A stretch of 64,000 nt of DNA from Vibrio marisflavi CECT 7928 (GTDB lineage: Bacteria > Pseudomonadota > Gammaproteobacteria > Enterobacterales > Vibrionaceae): assembly GCF_921294215.1 (NCBI RefSeq), contig NZ_CAKLDM010000002.1:62001-126000 (forward strand). Direction: 5' to 3'. Position numbers and translations under genes: made by a program. Below the pieces are notes generated by a model that was given only the letters and a program-made list of their open reading frames with translations, searched no databases and was not told where the DNA came from. This document shows, piece by piece, positions 8,666 through 18,816 of this stretch. Each line of letters begins with the position of its first letter. Positions within the stretch are counted from its first letter, which is position 1.

Positions 8666-9922
8666 ATGAAAAACAATAAAATTACTTTGCTTGCTTCAAG
8701 CGTAGTATTTATGGAGTGGTTGGAATACGCACTCTACATGTACCTTGGAGTGGCTATCAGCCATTATTTCTTTCCTGACAAGTCTTCTGGCAGCGATCTG
8801 CCTCTTATTCTTACCTATGCGATTTTTGCTATCAGCTATATTGGTCGGCCGCTAGGGGGAATAGTTTTCGGCCTTTACGCAGACAAAAAAGGTCGTAGAA
8901 AACCCCTAATATTTAGCTCACTTCTTGCCGGTATCGCGACTGCTGCTATTGGTGTTATACCAAGCTATGGACAGATTGGTATGTTCGCGCCAGCTCTGCT
9001 GCTTGTTTGCCGACTGGCGCAAAGCTTCGCTGTTTCAGGGGAATTTAATAACTCTTCTATTTTTCTTATTGAGCACGCCAGTAAAAACCGTATTCTTGCT
9101 GGTGCCTGGATTGGAACTGCTGCATCTGCTGGTATGTTCTTTGGTGGCGGTGTGGCCTATTTGGTTAGCCTGAGCTCAAATCCAAATATGTGGCAGGTTG
9201 CTTTTATCGCCGTTGGGGTAATTTCCATTGCACTGGCATGCTTTAGAAAACAGCTCGCTGAATCTCCCGAGTTTGTGCAAATGAAAGCCAAAAATTCAGG
9301 TCATGGTAGTAAAATATTCAGTCAGCTGGCGAAGCACAAAATTGGCGTTTTCAAAATCGCAATCATTGGTGCATTCCTCTGTGTTTATGTTTACACATCA
9401 AATGTTTACTTTGTTAGCTACATGATTACCAAGCTCGGCTATAGTCCAAGCTCCGCATCGCTTAGTATGACGATTGTACAAGGCTCGGTGACCGTGCTAA
9501 TTCCGCTGTTTGCTCTTTTAGCGGAAAGGTTAGGGTATATGAGGGTGCTTAAGCTGAGTATTCCAACGATTGGTGTGATGGCGTTTATCCAGTTTTATGG
9601 CGCGAGCATTCAATCTCATCCAATGATAGTCACAAGTTTTGTGTTGTACACTCTAGCGAATGCTGGTGTTTCGGCCTGCATATTCAAATACATGTTTGAC
9701 AATTTACCAGTGGAAGTGCGTTGCACAGGCGGAAGTTTGGCTTATAGCGTCTCTGCCGCAATATTTGGTGGCACAGCACCAATATTGGCCGCGACCTTGG
9801 TTGATAACGGTTATGTGCTGATGCCTGCTGTTTACGTTATCGCTTTTTCAGCGCTGACCTATTTGTCCGTCAATTACAAAAGCCAACAAATGAAAAACAA
9901 TCAGAGACGAGTGACAGAGTAA
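8666..9922 (+). CDS. MFS transporter, metabolite:H+ symporter type
   Basis: Inner-membrane secondary transporter of about 418 residues with twelve predicted helices. The early segments (EWLEYALYMYLG, then RPLGGIVFG followed by DKKGRRKP in loop 2-3, and CRLAQSFAVSGEF) are typical of the metabolite:H+ symporter group that includes ProP and citrate or dicarboxylate carriers. The ATG at 8666 is preferred; a TTG 18 bases upstream is possible, and neither has a strong ribosome site. The substrate cannot be read from sequence. Confidence 0.85.
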   Translation: MKNNKITLLASSVVFMEWLEYALYMYLGVAISHYFFPDKSSGSDLPLILTYAIFAISYIGRPLGGIVFGLYADKKGRRKPLIFSSLLAGIATAAIGVIPSYGQIGMFAPALLLVCRLAQSFAVSGEFNNSSIFLIEHASKNRILAGAWIGTAASAGMFFGGGVAYLVSLSSNPNMWQVAFIAVGVISIALACFRKQLAESPEFVQMKAKNSGHGSKIFSQLAKHKIGVFKIAIIGAFLCVYVYTSNVYFVSYMITKLGYSPSSASLSMTIVQGSVTVLIPLFALLAERLGYMRVLKLSIPTIGVMAFIQFYGASIQSHPMIVTSFVLYTLANAGVSACIFKYMFDNLPVEVRCTGGSLAYSVSAAIFGGTAPILAATLVDNGYVLMPAVYVIAFSALTYLSVNYKSQQMKNNQRRVTE

Positions 9923-9956
9923 AAAAGTGTGGATGGGTGTCTTTAAGAAGAGAAAA

Positions 9957-10033
9957 TGGTCGGACTGAGAGGATTTGAACCTCCGACCCCCGACACCCCA
10001 TGACGGTGCGCTACCAAGCTGCGCTACAGTCCG
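9957..10033 (-). tRNA. tRNA-Pro (GGG)
   Basis: A full cloverleaf on the minus strand with a 7-bp acceptor stem (CGGACTG / CAGTCCG), encoded CCA, and anticodon-arm sequence CCGTCATGGGGTGTCGG. The anticodon is GGG and the body matches the proL type. It stands alone between the MFS and histidine kinase genes. Confidence 0.97.
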
Positions 10034-10147
10034 ATGGACACTAAATTAACTACTCATAAAATGATTGTCAACTCATTGAGTATTAACGGTTAATCTATGT
10101 ACAGTTATACTGTGATGATGGCAGCATACTTTTGATTTTGCGATAAG

Positions 10148-12493
10148 TTAAGTGGTATCACGCGGCTTGATCCACTTCAGTAGCGAAAGGAATAGTTTAT
10201 TCGGTTCTATAGGTTTCGGTATATGGTCATCCATACCGATCTCTAGGCACTTTTCTTTATCTTCATTGGTCGCATTGGCAGTCATGGCAATGATGGGCAT
10301 TGTTAAAAACTGACTGTTCTCCCGAATTTTTGTTGTCGCTTCGTAGCCATCCATTTCTGGCATCTGTATATCCATCAGAATTAAGTCAAACTCGTCTTTT
10401 GCTAAGCACTCAAGACATTGCAACCCATTGTCCGCTAAGGTGACGTAAAATCCAGTTCGTGTAAGAAGCTCGTACGCTAAATGCTGATTTATTTCGTTAT
10501 CTTCAACAACCAATATTCTGGAACCCTTGATGCAGTCTAACTTATTTGGTTTTTCGGTGTTCTTGCTCTTGTTTTCTGGAGTGATGTCTTCTTTGGCAAA
10601 TATTTTTACGATTTGTTTCGCAACGGTTGAAGGTGTGAACGGTTTTACAATACTTCCAGATAAATCGACTTTCTCTGCTGCTTGTAGAGCGCTTTCTTTT
10701 TCGTAGCTGGTGATCATTAAGATAGCGGGAGTCGAGGAAATATCATCGCTTGCTTGGATTCTCTCTATAGCCTCAATGCCATCTACTTCTGGCATTTGTC
10801 TATCGATAATAACTAAATCAAAAGCTGTGTCATTTGGTGGGGAGTGGAGTATTGTTATCGCTTCACTAGCTGAGCTGGTAGCTATAGCTTGCAAGCCCCA
10901 AGCGTTCAGCATTCCAGTTAAGATTCTTTTGGACTTTTCATTGTCATCGACAACTAGGACTCTTAATTCAGGCTTCTCAGGTAAAATAGATGGAAGGCTC
11001 TTGTTTGGTTTACTTGCTGCTTTTTCATCTTGTTGGAAGCGAGCATTAAAGAGGATTTTCGAGCCATGGCCCAACACACTTTCTACTCTGATGCTTCCGT
11101 GCATCATCTCCACTAGTCGCTTACATATTGCAAGGCCAAGACCTGTTCCACCATATTTTCTTGTTGTTGATGCATCGGCTTGAGTGAACGACTGAAACAA
11201 ACGTTCACTTTGTTCGGGTGACATTCCTATGCCAGTGTCTACCACAGCAAATTCCAGTTCAACGTTACCCTTGTGCTCTCGAAGTAAACGTATTTGGATG
11301 AGGATCTCACCTGTGTCAGTAAACTTCAGCGCATTGCCAGTTAGGTTGATAAGGATCTGCCCTAGTCGATGGGGATCTCCTAATAAGGCCTGGGGCACAT
11401 CACTGTGAATATCAAACAGTATTTCTAAACCTTTTTCTTGTGCTTTGAGCGCAATGATGTTGGATACATTTTCTAGGACGCTATCAAGTGCAAATGGTGT
11501 AATCTCGAATTCTAGCTTTCCGGCTTCGATCTTTGAAAAGTCTAATATGTCGTTAATGATGACAAGTAGAGACTGAGAAGAGGTATGTAACTTTTCGATA
11601 TAGTCTCGCTGCTTTTCATCTAAGTCAGTGCCTAGAGCAAGATAGGACATGCCAAGGATGGCATTCATTGGCGTGCGGATTTCATGTGACATGTTGGCCA
11701 AGAACTCAGACTTTGCCTTGGTGGCTTTTTCAGCAATCTCTTTTGATTGCTGCAGTTCAATCTCTGTTCTGACTCTTTCTTCGATATCGTTTTCTATCGC
11801 ACTGGCCATTTTATTGAAGGTTTTGGCTAGTTCACCGACTTCATTATCAATGTCAATATTGGCGCGCTCTTTATAATTCCCTTTAAAAAGGCTGTGAGCT
11901 GTTTTGGTCAGAAGTTCTATCGGTGCAACGACTTTCTGCTTTCCCCATAAATACTCCATCATAATAGCCAAAACGATGATAATTAGCAGCCAACCAAATT
12001 TTCTGTACATGGAGGCCTTCTTATCTAGCTGAAGCTGCTTTTCTTGCTCGAGCCTTTGACTTGCCATGGATAAAACATGGTCTAGTCGAACAACCAAATT
12101 ATTTAAGTGAGATGTGAGGTTTTGCTTTTCTATCGCGATGCTGTTGAACAGCTGTTTTTCTTCTTTCAAAACCGACAAAAGTATTGCTAACTCTGCCTTC
12201 TCAAAACCGAAGTGATCAAACCAGATCTGATCATTTTGTGCTAGAGAAGCTAAGCTCCTACCCTTATAGCTCCAATGGGTGAGCAGTTTAGAGTTGTGCT
12301 CTTCACTCAGTTTATCCATATCGAGCAGAGTGTGTTTAATGTTACCGATAATGGACTGACTGTTATATTTCTTCTGTTCTATATGCAAGATATGGTTGGC
12401 GATTTCATCTTGAATAAACGCCAGTGCAATGAAGCCACTGGCGATAAGTAGCGAGAGTAGGAAGCTTCGGTTGCTTGATTGTCGTATGTGCAT
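10148..12493 (-). CDS. hybrid sensor histidine kinase with two receiver domains
   Basis: Membrane-bound hybrid kinase, 781 residues. Order: TM1 (~10-27), periplasmic helical domain (~28-165), TM2 (~166-182), HAMP (~183-236), HisKA with phospho-acceptor His270 in [11 protein letters not shown], HATPase_c (~370-485; Asp419-Gly421-Gly423 in the G1 box), REC1 (~510-632, Asp564) and REC2 (~658-775, Asp708). No HPt domain is present, so phosphate must pass to a separate HPt protein or be used through REC interactions. It sits 13 bases behind a membrane sensor gene in the same operon. A periplasmic binding protein is encoded divergently, a plausible ligand receptor. Confidence 0.95.
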   Translation of the reverse strand: MHIRQSSNRSFLLSLLIASGFIALAFIQDEIANHILHIEQKKYNSQSIIGNIKHTLLDMDKLSEEHNSKLLTHWSYKGRSLASLAQNDQIWFDHFGFEKAELAILLSVLKEEKQLFNSIAIEKQNLTSHLNNLVVRLDHVLSMASQRLEQEKQLQLDKKASMYRKFGWLLIIIVLAIMMEYLWGKQKVVAPIELLTKTAHSLFKGNYKERANIDIDNEVGELAKTFNKMASAIENDIEERVRTEIELQQSKEIAEKATKAKSEFLANMSHEIRTPMNAILGMSYLALGTDLDEKQRDYIEKLHTSSQSLLVIINDILDFSKIEAGKLEFEITPFALDSVLENVSNIIALKAQEKGLEILFDIHSDVPQALLGDPHRLGQILINLTGNALKFTDTGEILIQIRLLREHKGNVELEFAVVDTGIGMSPEQSERLFQSFTQADASTTRKYGGTGLGLAICKRLVEMMHGSIRVESVLGHGSKILFNARFQQDEKAASKPNKSLPSILPEKPELRVLVVDDNEKSKRILTGMLNAWGLQAIATSSASEAITILHSPPNDTAFDLVIIDRQMPEVDGIEAIERIQASDDISSTPAILMITSYEKESALQAAEKVDLSGSIVKPFTPSTVAKQIVKIFAKEDITPENKSKNTEKPNKLDCIKGSRILVVEDNEINQHLAYELLTRTGFYVTLADNGLQCLECLAKDEFDLILMDIQMPEMDGYEATTKIRENSQFLTMPIIAMTANATNEDKEKCLEIGMDDHIPKPIEPNKLFLSLLKWIKPRDTT

Positions 12494-12506
12494 CTATTGC
12501 TTTCCT

Positions 12507-13100
12507 CTATTTAAATCCAGCCACACCCTTTCGATAATGGTGTTGCAATAACAGAGATAGAACTGTGCTCAAAATTGGGAAGACAACAAGTAGGGGGCCA
12601 AGAACGACAGAAACGACCATTGGTCCTTTATTGAACGGCATAAAGGTATACAACACAATCAGAATGGCGACTTCTAAAGAGAAAGCAAACAGGTAGTGTA
12701 AATACCATCTGAATTTCCACTGATTTAGCACTAATACCCAACGCCACAAAAAGCCAATAGCAATGGAAACTACTACTGTCATGACGCCGGGAAAAGCGCC
12801 CGCGCCACCTTGTATGTATCGATATGTAGCCGCTATGATGCCGCCGATGACAACCACTCGCCAATTTAAAAATATTGCGCAGCAGCTGAGCCAAACCCAC
12901 CGGGAGTCGACAAAGATCCCTTCGCTGATGTTTACTGGGTTATTGAGCAAAATAATAGTGACGACACCAACGCCACAACCAGACAACAACTCTTCTTGCC
13001 TTTTGGAGTCAAACTGCACCGAACTGGTAATGAATTCATAAATACTGACCAGCGCCAGTAATAAGATTGCACTAAATACATATTCCCAGTGATTGCTCAT
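12507..13100 (-). CDS. stand-alone 5TM-LYT sensor membrane protein
   Basis: A 197-residue protein with about five to six membrane helices and the 5TM receptor (LytS/YhcK) pattern: NxP near residue 55, FDSRWVWLS, and YRYIQGGAGAFPGV near residue 92, followed by FLWRW. In most known proteins this domain is fused to a kinase or GGDEF output; here it ends after the last helix without an output domain. It is the first gene of an operon with the hybrid kinase at 10148-12493, so the sensor and the kinase are probably split partners. Confidence 0.8.
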   Translation of the reverse strand: MSNHWEYVFSAILLLALVSIYEFITSSVQFDSKRQEELLSGCGVGVVTIILLNNPVNISEGIFVDSRWVWLSCCAIFLNWRVVVIGGIIAATYRYIQGGAGAFPGVMTVVVSIAIGFLWRWVLVLNQWKFRWYLHYLFAFSLEVAILIVLYTFMPFNKGPMVVSVVLGPLLVVFPILSTVLSLLLQHHYRKGVAGFK

Positions 13101-13354
13101 TACGGTTCCCCATGTTCACAATTCTGCACGAGCCAGCAACTCCGGTTGTCCATAAACTATAGAACACGAGAAACGCATGTTGTTTGTCATATCTCTTAAA
13201 AATAATTCAGTTGGTGAAATTAAACGGTTGAGAATAAATGATTTCCAGACACAAAAGGCGAGCTACTGAACTAAAAGCAGCTAAACTGTATAGTAAGAAA
13301 GAGGGTTGAATGGATTTACGGCCGGGCTCTCATGCAATTTACGATGGAAAATAG

Positions 13355-14143
13355 ATGAAAGAGCTTATCTTAGCTATAACATTGCTCATTGTTTCTTATT
13401 CTACTTTTTCTAAAGAAAGAGTATTAACAGCTGACTATCGAAATCGTCCGCCACAAATGGTGGTCGAAAACAGCAGCTTTACTGGACCACTCAAAGACAT
13501 ATTGGAAGAAGCAAGCGCCAAGATGGGTTATCGAGTTGAATGGCGGTTTGCACCATTTAAGCGAAGCTCGCGCGATCTTGAATATGGACTAGTTGATATT
13601 GTTCCTCGGTATTTCTGGACAGAAGAGCGTGCAAAATTTACCAATTATCTAGGGCCGATTGGCTTTCAAGAACAAATGATGAACTTTGTTGTTCTCAAGC
13701 AAAACAAAGACATCATTCAGTCGTATGACGACTTATATAAATATCCAGTTGGAGTCAAACGGGGCACAAGCTATTTCAAGAAATTTAACGAAGATGACAA
13801 AATAGAAAAAGTCGAAACAACCGATGATGATCAGATAGTAAAAATGCTTAGAGGTAAGCGGTTTAAAGTCGCGATTATTATTGATGGTAAAGCCTTTGAA
13901 TATGCAGCGAAAAAGGCCAATTTTTCAGACTGGGTTTATGCCCCATATTCCTTTGTGAAGCGTTTTCCAAACTATTACGGTATGTCAAAAAAATCCCCAC
14001 GAGCTTCTATATACAAAGAGCTAAATACCATGCTGAAAAATATGTCCGTATCAGGAAGGATCACGGAAATTTATAACAAACATGGTGTCACTCCCCCTGT
14101 TCCAGTTGACTCGCAGTTAGTGCGGTCAGAGGATTTCAATTAG
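13355..14143 (+). CDS. periplasmic solute-binding protein, family 3
   Basis: A 262-residue secreted protein with a signal peptide (about residues 1-19) and the SBP_bac_3 fold. Recognisable parts are GPLKDILEEASAKMGYRVEW, the FAPFKRS segment and the hinge VKRGTSY. There is no ABC permease beside it, and it diverges from the 5TM-LYT/histidine kinase operon. It may therefore be a ligand-presenting sensor rather than a transport subunit. It is shortish but within range for the family. Confidence 0.8.
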   Translation: MKELILAITLLIVSYSTFSKERVLTADYRNRPPQMVVENSSFTGPLKDILEEASAKMGYRVEWRFAPFKRSSRDLEYGLVDIVPRYFWTEERAKFTNYLGPIGFQEQMMNFVVLKQNKDIIQSYDDLYKYPVGVKRGTSYFKKFNEDDKIEKVETTDDDQIVKMLRGKRFKVAIIIDGKAFEYAAKKANFSDWVYAPYSFVKRFPNYYGMSKKSPRASIYKELNTMLKNMSVSGRITEIYNKHGVTPPVPVDSQLVRSEDFN

Positions 14144-14307
14144 TAGAGAGTCATAGTAAAGCACCTTCCTCAATGGACTCAGTAATTGCTTCTAGATCGA
14201 TAAACGAGTCATAAATGGTTCATGTTGTTGACGTACTCTACTCGCCAATAGAGCTGGTGCACTTAGTTATCAATTGCGCTAGTAGGGGATGTTCGTGAGG
14301 AAAGGCA

Positions 14308-14919
14308 ATGAGTGGTGATATTGCTGGGCAATCAGGGAAGGTAGGTCCAGGTGATTGGAAGGGGATTGAATTAACAACGGCAAATGAAATCAGCTACTCA
14401 GCCAGCTCCTCAGTCGAGCTTATCACGGGTAACAAAACAAGCTTCGTTGTGGGTAACTACCTGAGCACTGCTGGACCATTCACGAATAAAGTGTACGGTG
14501 GAGAGTATGTCCAATACTATCCTGGAATTAAAACGGATATCATTTACTGGACTGAGAAAGTTCAATGTAACAGTAGAGTGATTACGGCAGCGAAAGATCA
14601 TTACTATTTGAGAAAGCTTAAGGCAGTGCAAAGTGAAGTCACAGTTGCTCAAGATAAGCTCGATACGGCTCAATCAAATTTCGAGGTGGCTGAAAATGAC
14701 TTCAGCGCTGTTGATTTTAGAGCTTATTTCGATAATTTAGAGACAGTGACAACAAACTTAAGGCTTGCAGAGTCGAACCTTGAGGCCGTTAAAAACAATG
14801 CGGTCTCTAAGCAGTCTAAACTTGTCAGCGAAATATCAACATCCAAGTTAGATCAAGTATCAGCTAGGCTAGTATCTGGTGATGTGACGGTTGATAACAA
14901 TAAACTGAAGATGCTTTGA
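14308..14919 (+). CDS. hypothetical protein with C-terminal coiled coil
   Basis: A 203-residue protein starting at an ATG with an AGGAAAGG site. The first ~95 residues are rich in Ser, Thr, Gly and Tyr and look beta-structured. Residues ~95-185 carry heptad-like Leu/Val/Ala spacing with regular charges, consistent with a coiled coil. There is no signal peptide. The mix recalls phage-tail or type VI-associated proteins, but I recognise no family. It lies between the binding protein and the O/P-like operon, in the same direction. Confidence 0.6.
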   Translation: MSGDIAGQSGKVGPGDWKGIELTTANEISYSASSSVELITGNKTSFVVGNYLSTAGPFTNKVYGGEYVQYYPGIKTDIIYWTEKVQCNSRVITAAKDHYYLRKLKAVQSEVTVAQDKLDTAQSNFEVAENDFSAVDFRAYFDNLETVTTNLRLAESNLEAVKNNAVSKQSKLVSEISTSKLDQVSARLVSGDVTVDNNKLKML

Positions 14920-15194
14920 GGAAGTATTTCTAAAATGCTTGTTTCTATTGAGGTAGCTATCTCTACCTCTTATTTAGCATCGTTTTAGCTGTTCGAATAC
15001 ATTTGGGTAGCAATATACGCCATAGCTTCATGCACCATAGCTTCTTCTGAACTTTCTATTCCAAACCTCCGCTTCAATCAAGTCTACTGCCAGATAAACG
15101 AAATCGATTAAGACATAGCGTGGAAAAACATTTAAAATTGCTAATCCGATATCGCTTTACGATAATATATAGATGTACAGCAAAGGTTTTCACA

Positions 15195-15935
15195 ATGTCT
15201 TCTAAACTCACTCACCTAGCATGGAGTTACAAAGCGGCTAAAGCAGAAGACAAGCTGCTATTGCTTGCTCTGGCTGAAATCGCAGATAGAAAAGGCAATT
15301 TTGAAACCTCAATTGCTGAGCTTTCTGAGATGACAGGTTTGAGTGATGGGATCATCAAAACTAGTATCCGTCATTTCAATAGCGCACCTATCAGTCTGAT
15401 TAAGTTTCCTCCTCGTGAATACAATCGCAATGCAGAAACTTTTCTGGGTTCATTGCACCTAGACAATCCGAACGTTAACTCATTGCCTGTGCGTGAAATG
15501 AACTTGATGGAGTTAGCGAAAGAGCAAAACGAACGTTTGAATCAAAACAAGAAAACCAATAAAGGTAAACTGAACCGAAGCCAGCGATCGCAAATAGCAC
15601 CGTTGAACCGCTCTGGTGAAGAAAAGCAATACAATGTTCTGCAGATCCATATGGAAGAGATCCCAGACTGGGCTGAAGGATTAATGTTTAAGCAAGGTGT
15701 TCATGGGCGTAAGGACATATGGGATGCATTTGTTGCCGATGTACATAACACGGGAGAAAAAATCTTTTCTCAGTCTCAACTGATTAATCGTCTGCACCAA
15801 AAAATCTATTCATTTAAAGATCTTTCTTTTGGCAACTCAAACAACAACTCTCAGTCTAAAGGCAAGCAATCTGCGTTGAGTGCTTTTGAAGATAAGTTTC
15901 AAGAATATCTTCATGACGATGGTATGGATTTTTAG
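15195..15935 (+). CDS. winged-helix protein, phage O/DnaT-like
   Basis: A 246-residue protein, first of a three-gene operon. Residues ~8-65 form a winged-helix-like domain (KLLLLALAEIADRKGN, then ISELSEMTGLS-type recognition helix: AELSEMTGLSDGIIKTSI), close in layout to the N-terminal domain of phage replication protein O and to primosomal DnaT-like proteins. A charged, low-complexity linker follows (~115-155), then a conserved-looking C-terminal part. ATG 15195 (MSSKLTH) has AAAGG upstream; an upstream start would add 25 unlikely residues. Function as replication or DNA-binding protein is inferred. Confidence 0.6.
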   Translation: MSSKLTHLAWSYKAAKAEDKLLLLALAEIADRKGNFETSIAELSEMTGLSDGIIKTSIRHFNSAPISLIKFPPREYNRNAETFLGSLHLDNPNVNSLPVREMNLMELAKEQNERLNQNKKTNKGKLNRSQRSQIAPLNRSGEEKQYNVLQIHMEEIPDWAEGLMFKQGVHGRKDIWDAFVADVHNTGEKIFSQSQLINRLHQKIYSFKDLSFGNSNNNSQSKGKQSALSAFEDKFQEYLHDDGMDF

Positions 15936-15989
15936 CGGATTTAATTGGGTTCAATCGGTTACTTTATTGATTTTTGGTGGGTTAAACTT

Positions 15990-16895
15990 ATGTCTGATGA
16001 TTACAACAAACCTAAAAACGTCTCTGAACTCGGCGTGACTTTTGAAGAGCGATTGGCGCAGTTAGGTAAACTTTCTAAGCACTCGCGAGGGGATGGAAAA
16101 AACGCTCGCACTCCTATTTCCAATCAACAAAACCGAGGTTTTGGATCGGCGGACGCCAGTGATACTTCAGTGATTGCGAACCCTAAATCAAGAGCGGCTC
16201 TCGATGAATATAAACAGAGAGGCCAGAGTAAGCAGATCCTGAAAGTTTGGTTTATGTTGATGCAAGCCTTTGGTTCTAAACTGAAGCACTTCTTTGGCGA
16301 TGAACCGGATGTTCATTTTATGAAGTTTGCAGTTAGCCTTACAGCTGATTCATACAAACGCTTGGAAGCCAACTTGCTGGAACGTTTGGATGAAGATCGA
16401 GAGTGGCCTCCTTCTTTGATCCGTCTTCGTCAGCTTGCTGAATCTCCGACCAAAGAGATGATGTACCGAGCACGCCAAAAACTGTTTCATTACCCTGTAC
16501 CGATGAACGAACTGGATCGCGTCGAGCAGTTTATTAAGAAGTACAAAATGCGTGAGGTTAAAAATTTCTCTGAACGTAATTTTGAGCTTGAGTTTAATCG
16601 CAAGTTCACTCAATGGTTCCGTGAAGTTATTTTGGAAGACATGGATGTTCAATTTGACGAAATTCGCAAAGAAATGAACCATCGCCTTGAATGCGATCAT
16701 TTCACCGAAAATGACAAACACATAGATGATGTTATCTCTGAAGGAAATGCCTTTAACAACCCATTTGGTGAAAGAATTCAAAAGATGCTTCAAGAAAAGC
16801 ATGCAATGCCGGAAGCACTCAGCGACCAAGAGGCTAGTGCGATTGAGCGGAGATGCAAGAGTAAAGGCAATGACAAAAGCCTTGGTGACGCTTGA
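15990..16895 (+). CDS. phage P-like putative helicase loader
   Basis: A 301-residue protein, second gene of the operon. The middle (about residues 75-170) has the layout of lambda P-type replication proteins: a helical LMQAFG segment, a W/F-x-A-x-x-L-T turn, a helix and the proline-marked DREWPPSLIRLRQL motif. Lambda P loads DnaB helicase at an O-bound origin. With the O-like gene 54 bases upstream, a helicase-loading role is inferred, not proven. The start MSDDYNK is chosen at 15990 behind GGTGG. The next gene overlaps its stop. Confidence 0.55.
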   Translation: MSDDYNKPKNVSELGVTFEERLAQLGKLSKHSRGDGKNARTPISNQQNRGFGSADASDTSVIANPKSRAALDEYKQRGQSKQILKVWFMLMQAFGSKLKHFFGDEPDVHFMKFAVSLTADSYKRLEANLLERLDEDREWPPSLIRLRQLAESPTKEMMYRARQKLFHYPVPMNELDRVEQFIKKYKMREVKNFSERNFELEFNRKFTQWFREVILEDMDVQFDEIRKEMNHRLECDHFTENDKHIDDVISEGNAFNNPFGERIQKMLQEKHAMPEALSDQEASAIERRCKSKGNDKSLGDA

Positions 16896-17584
16896 TGCGA
16901 GAGTTTAATGTACTGGAGCGCTGTGAGCATTATTTTAAATGCAGTGTTGACGGAAACCGCAATAGCTTTTGCCGAATCTTAATTGATGAAAATAGCCAAG
17001 ATTTACCCCTTGGTCAGTCTCGCTTACACGTTGAAGATATCAGCGACAAAAATAAGCATTTTGCTAACGACACCGTTTTTCGTTTAACGCTTCCTTTTGC
17101 TCAGCAAGGCTCTATTGAAATCTGCACTCTGAATGCAGGCAGAAAGAATCAATTTACCTATAAAGAATGTTTACGCCTGAGTGGTAAGTGGGAGCCTATT
17201 CTTAACGAGTGGGTGTTTTCAGCGTCGGTAAAGCCTCAAGTCGATAGCTTGCGTGAGATTGTGCAATCTGATCAGGTAACGGTAGAAGTTGAATTCAAGG
17301 AAACGATTTCGCAGCCGAAGAAAAACCTGACGTTATTTGGCTTTGAGCTGGTTAAAGGGCTAAGTATTAATTTGGTTCCCACGCTGCATAAAAACATCAC
17401 GGTGAAAAAAGGCGATATTTCCTATATCTCAGGCCAAGAAGCCAAGACCATTGTACGAGCTGGAACCGTTGTTCGTTTGCTTGTACCTAAGCTCATGCTT
17501 GAATCAGCTCTTTTTCGCGAGGATTACCTTTCAGCAATCAACTATAAAGTCATATCACGTAGAAAACGACGCAGCTACAGTTAG
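16895..17584 (+). CDS. hypothetical protein, third gene of O/P-like operon
   Basis: A 229-residue protein whose ATG overlaps the preceding TGA by one base (TGATG), so it is translationally coupled. It appears to be alpha/beta or all-beta with many short Val/Leu/Phe strands and a basic C-terminus (RRKRRS). There are no membrane segments. I recognise no family. Co-translation with the P-like protein implies a shared role. A clear terminator follows. Confidence 0.6.
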   Translation: MREFNVLERCEHYFKCSVDGNRNSFCRILIDENSQDLPLGQSRLHVEDISDKNKHFANDTVFRLTLPFAQQGSIEICTLNAGRKNQFTYKECLRLSGKWEPILNEWVFSASVKPQVDSLREIVQSDQVTVEVEFKETISQPKKNLTLFGFELVKGLSINLVPTLHKNITVKKGDISYISGQEAKTIVRAGTVVRLLVPKLMLESALFREDYLSAINYKVISRRKRRSYS

Positions 17585-17600
17585 TTGAATGTTTTTGTCA

Positions 17601-17639
17601 GCTAGGCCGAAAAAGAGTTACTCGGTCTAGCGGTTTTTT
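17601..17639 (+). terminator. Rho-independent terminator of the O/P-like operon
   Basis: Arms CTAGGCCG (17602-17609) and CGGTCTAG (17623-17630) pair with one wobble, followed shortly by TTTTTT at 17634-17639. Confidence 0.8.
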
Positions 17640-17760
17640 AACAAACTGAACATGGAATTACACCACGGTAATCAAAGTAAATGGTCCACCTTAAATCGTT
17701 CGTTCAATTGATCTCTGAATATTATTATCAAGCTACTCTCTTGGTGTAGTATTAATTATA

Positions 17761-18660
17761 TTACTTAAATGTCTTCTTAGATTCATTGATTAAAAAATCT
17801 TTAAATAATTGATGTGTAGTGGTTTGGTATTTGTTCTTCTTGTATACAATTACAAGCTCTGTTGAAAAATCGTCCACCTCATAAGGAAGAATTGCCAGTT
17901 TTTTAGTATCAATATCGTCATTGAGGATCACCTTCGGCAATATTGCAATTCCCATGTTAGCTTTCACAGCCTCTCTAATTGCCATGTATGAGTCTAAATA
18001 GAGAGGTGGTTTGGTCGTCTCTAACTTTTTCATTAGTTTAATTTGATTAAAATGTGTAGCAGATGGTGAGTTGCTGCTTAAAAACTGAGCATGTTTTAAA
18101 TCATGTATATCAATCACTTTTTTATGAGCAAGCGGATGAAATGATGAGGCGGTTAGTACAAAATCAGACCTCAATAAAGTGTGAGTTTGCCATTCTGAAC
18201 TATAAGCAAGAGGATCGCTTATGATAAAAAAGTCTTGCTGACTTACTTCTAAATTTTCTTGTTGATCCCCCCACTTATCCACACTAAATTTTAGCTGTAT
18301 ATGCGGATACTGCGTTAGAAATGGCCGTAGCAAAGAAAAGATTGTACTTTGAAAAGTATTGGTAATAGATAGGTGTATAATCGATTGTTCTTCTTGATGA
18401 AGTTGACCAATTGAAGACGACAATTGATCTCTAGCTTGCAAAAAAACTTCTGCTTTCTTAGCAAGGTTAACTCCTTCTGGGGTTAATAAAAATGTCTTGC
18501 CCTGTCTTGAAAATAATTGCTTTTGACAAAGTTGCTCTAGATTGTGGATATGCTTCCAAGCAGCAGGAACTGTCATATTTAGTGCTTGTGCTGTTTTCGT
18601 GATGCTTAAAGTCTCGGTAGTTCTAAGAAAGACTTCTATTTGTCGAATACTGTAATACAT
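17761..18660 (-). CDS. LysR-family transcriptional regulator
   Basis: A 299-residue regulator with an N-terminal helix-turn-helix (QIEVFLRTTETLSITKTAQA, then LNMTVPAAWKHIHNLE, residues ~7-46) and a type 2 periplasmic-binding effector domain from ~90. It diverges from a broken MFS transporter gene, its likely former target. The normal LysR recognition-helix Ser-Ala-(Val/Ile)-Ser is replaced by Val-Pro-Ala-Ala-Trp, which places it in a less common LysR subgroup. Confidence 0.9.
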   Translation of the reverse strand: MYYSIRQIEVFLRTTETLSITKTAQALNMTVPAAWKHIHNLEQLCQKQLFSRQGKTFLLTPEGVNLAKKAEVFLQARDQLSSSIGQLHQEEQSIIHLSITNTFQSTIFSLLRPFLTQYPHIQLKFSVDKWGDQQENLEVSQQDFFIISDPLAYSSEWQTHTLLRSDFVLTASSFHPLAHKKVIDIHDLKHAQFLSSNSPSATHFNQIKLMKKLETTKPPLYLDSYMAIREAVKANMGIAILPKVILNDDIDTKKLAILPYEVDDFSTELVIVYKKNKYQTTTHQLFKDFLINESKKTFK

Positions 18661-18816
18661 TTACCTTCCAACGTTTCATATACTCACATACTTTCTACCT
18701 GCAATCATAACGTACCCACAGAATATTAACTTCAAGTTAATATATCTTAACTTACATTAAATTTTATTTTATATAGATGCTGATTACTATTGCCCATCAA
18801 TGACCGAGGAGTCTAT

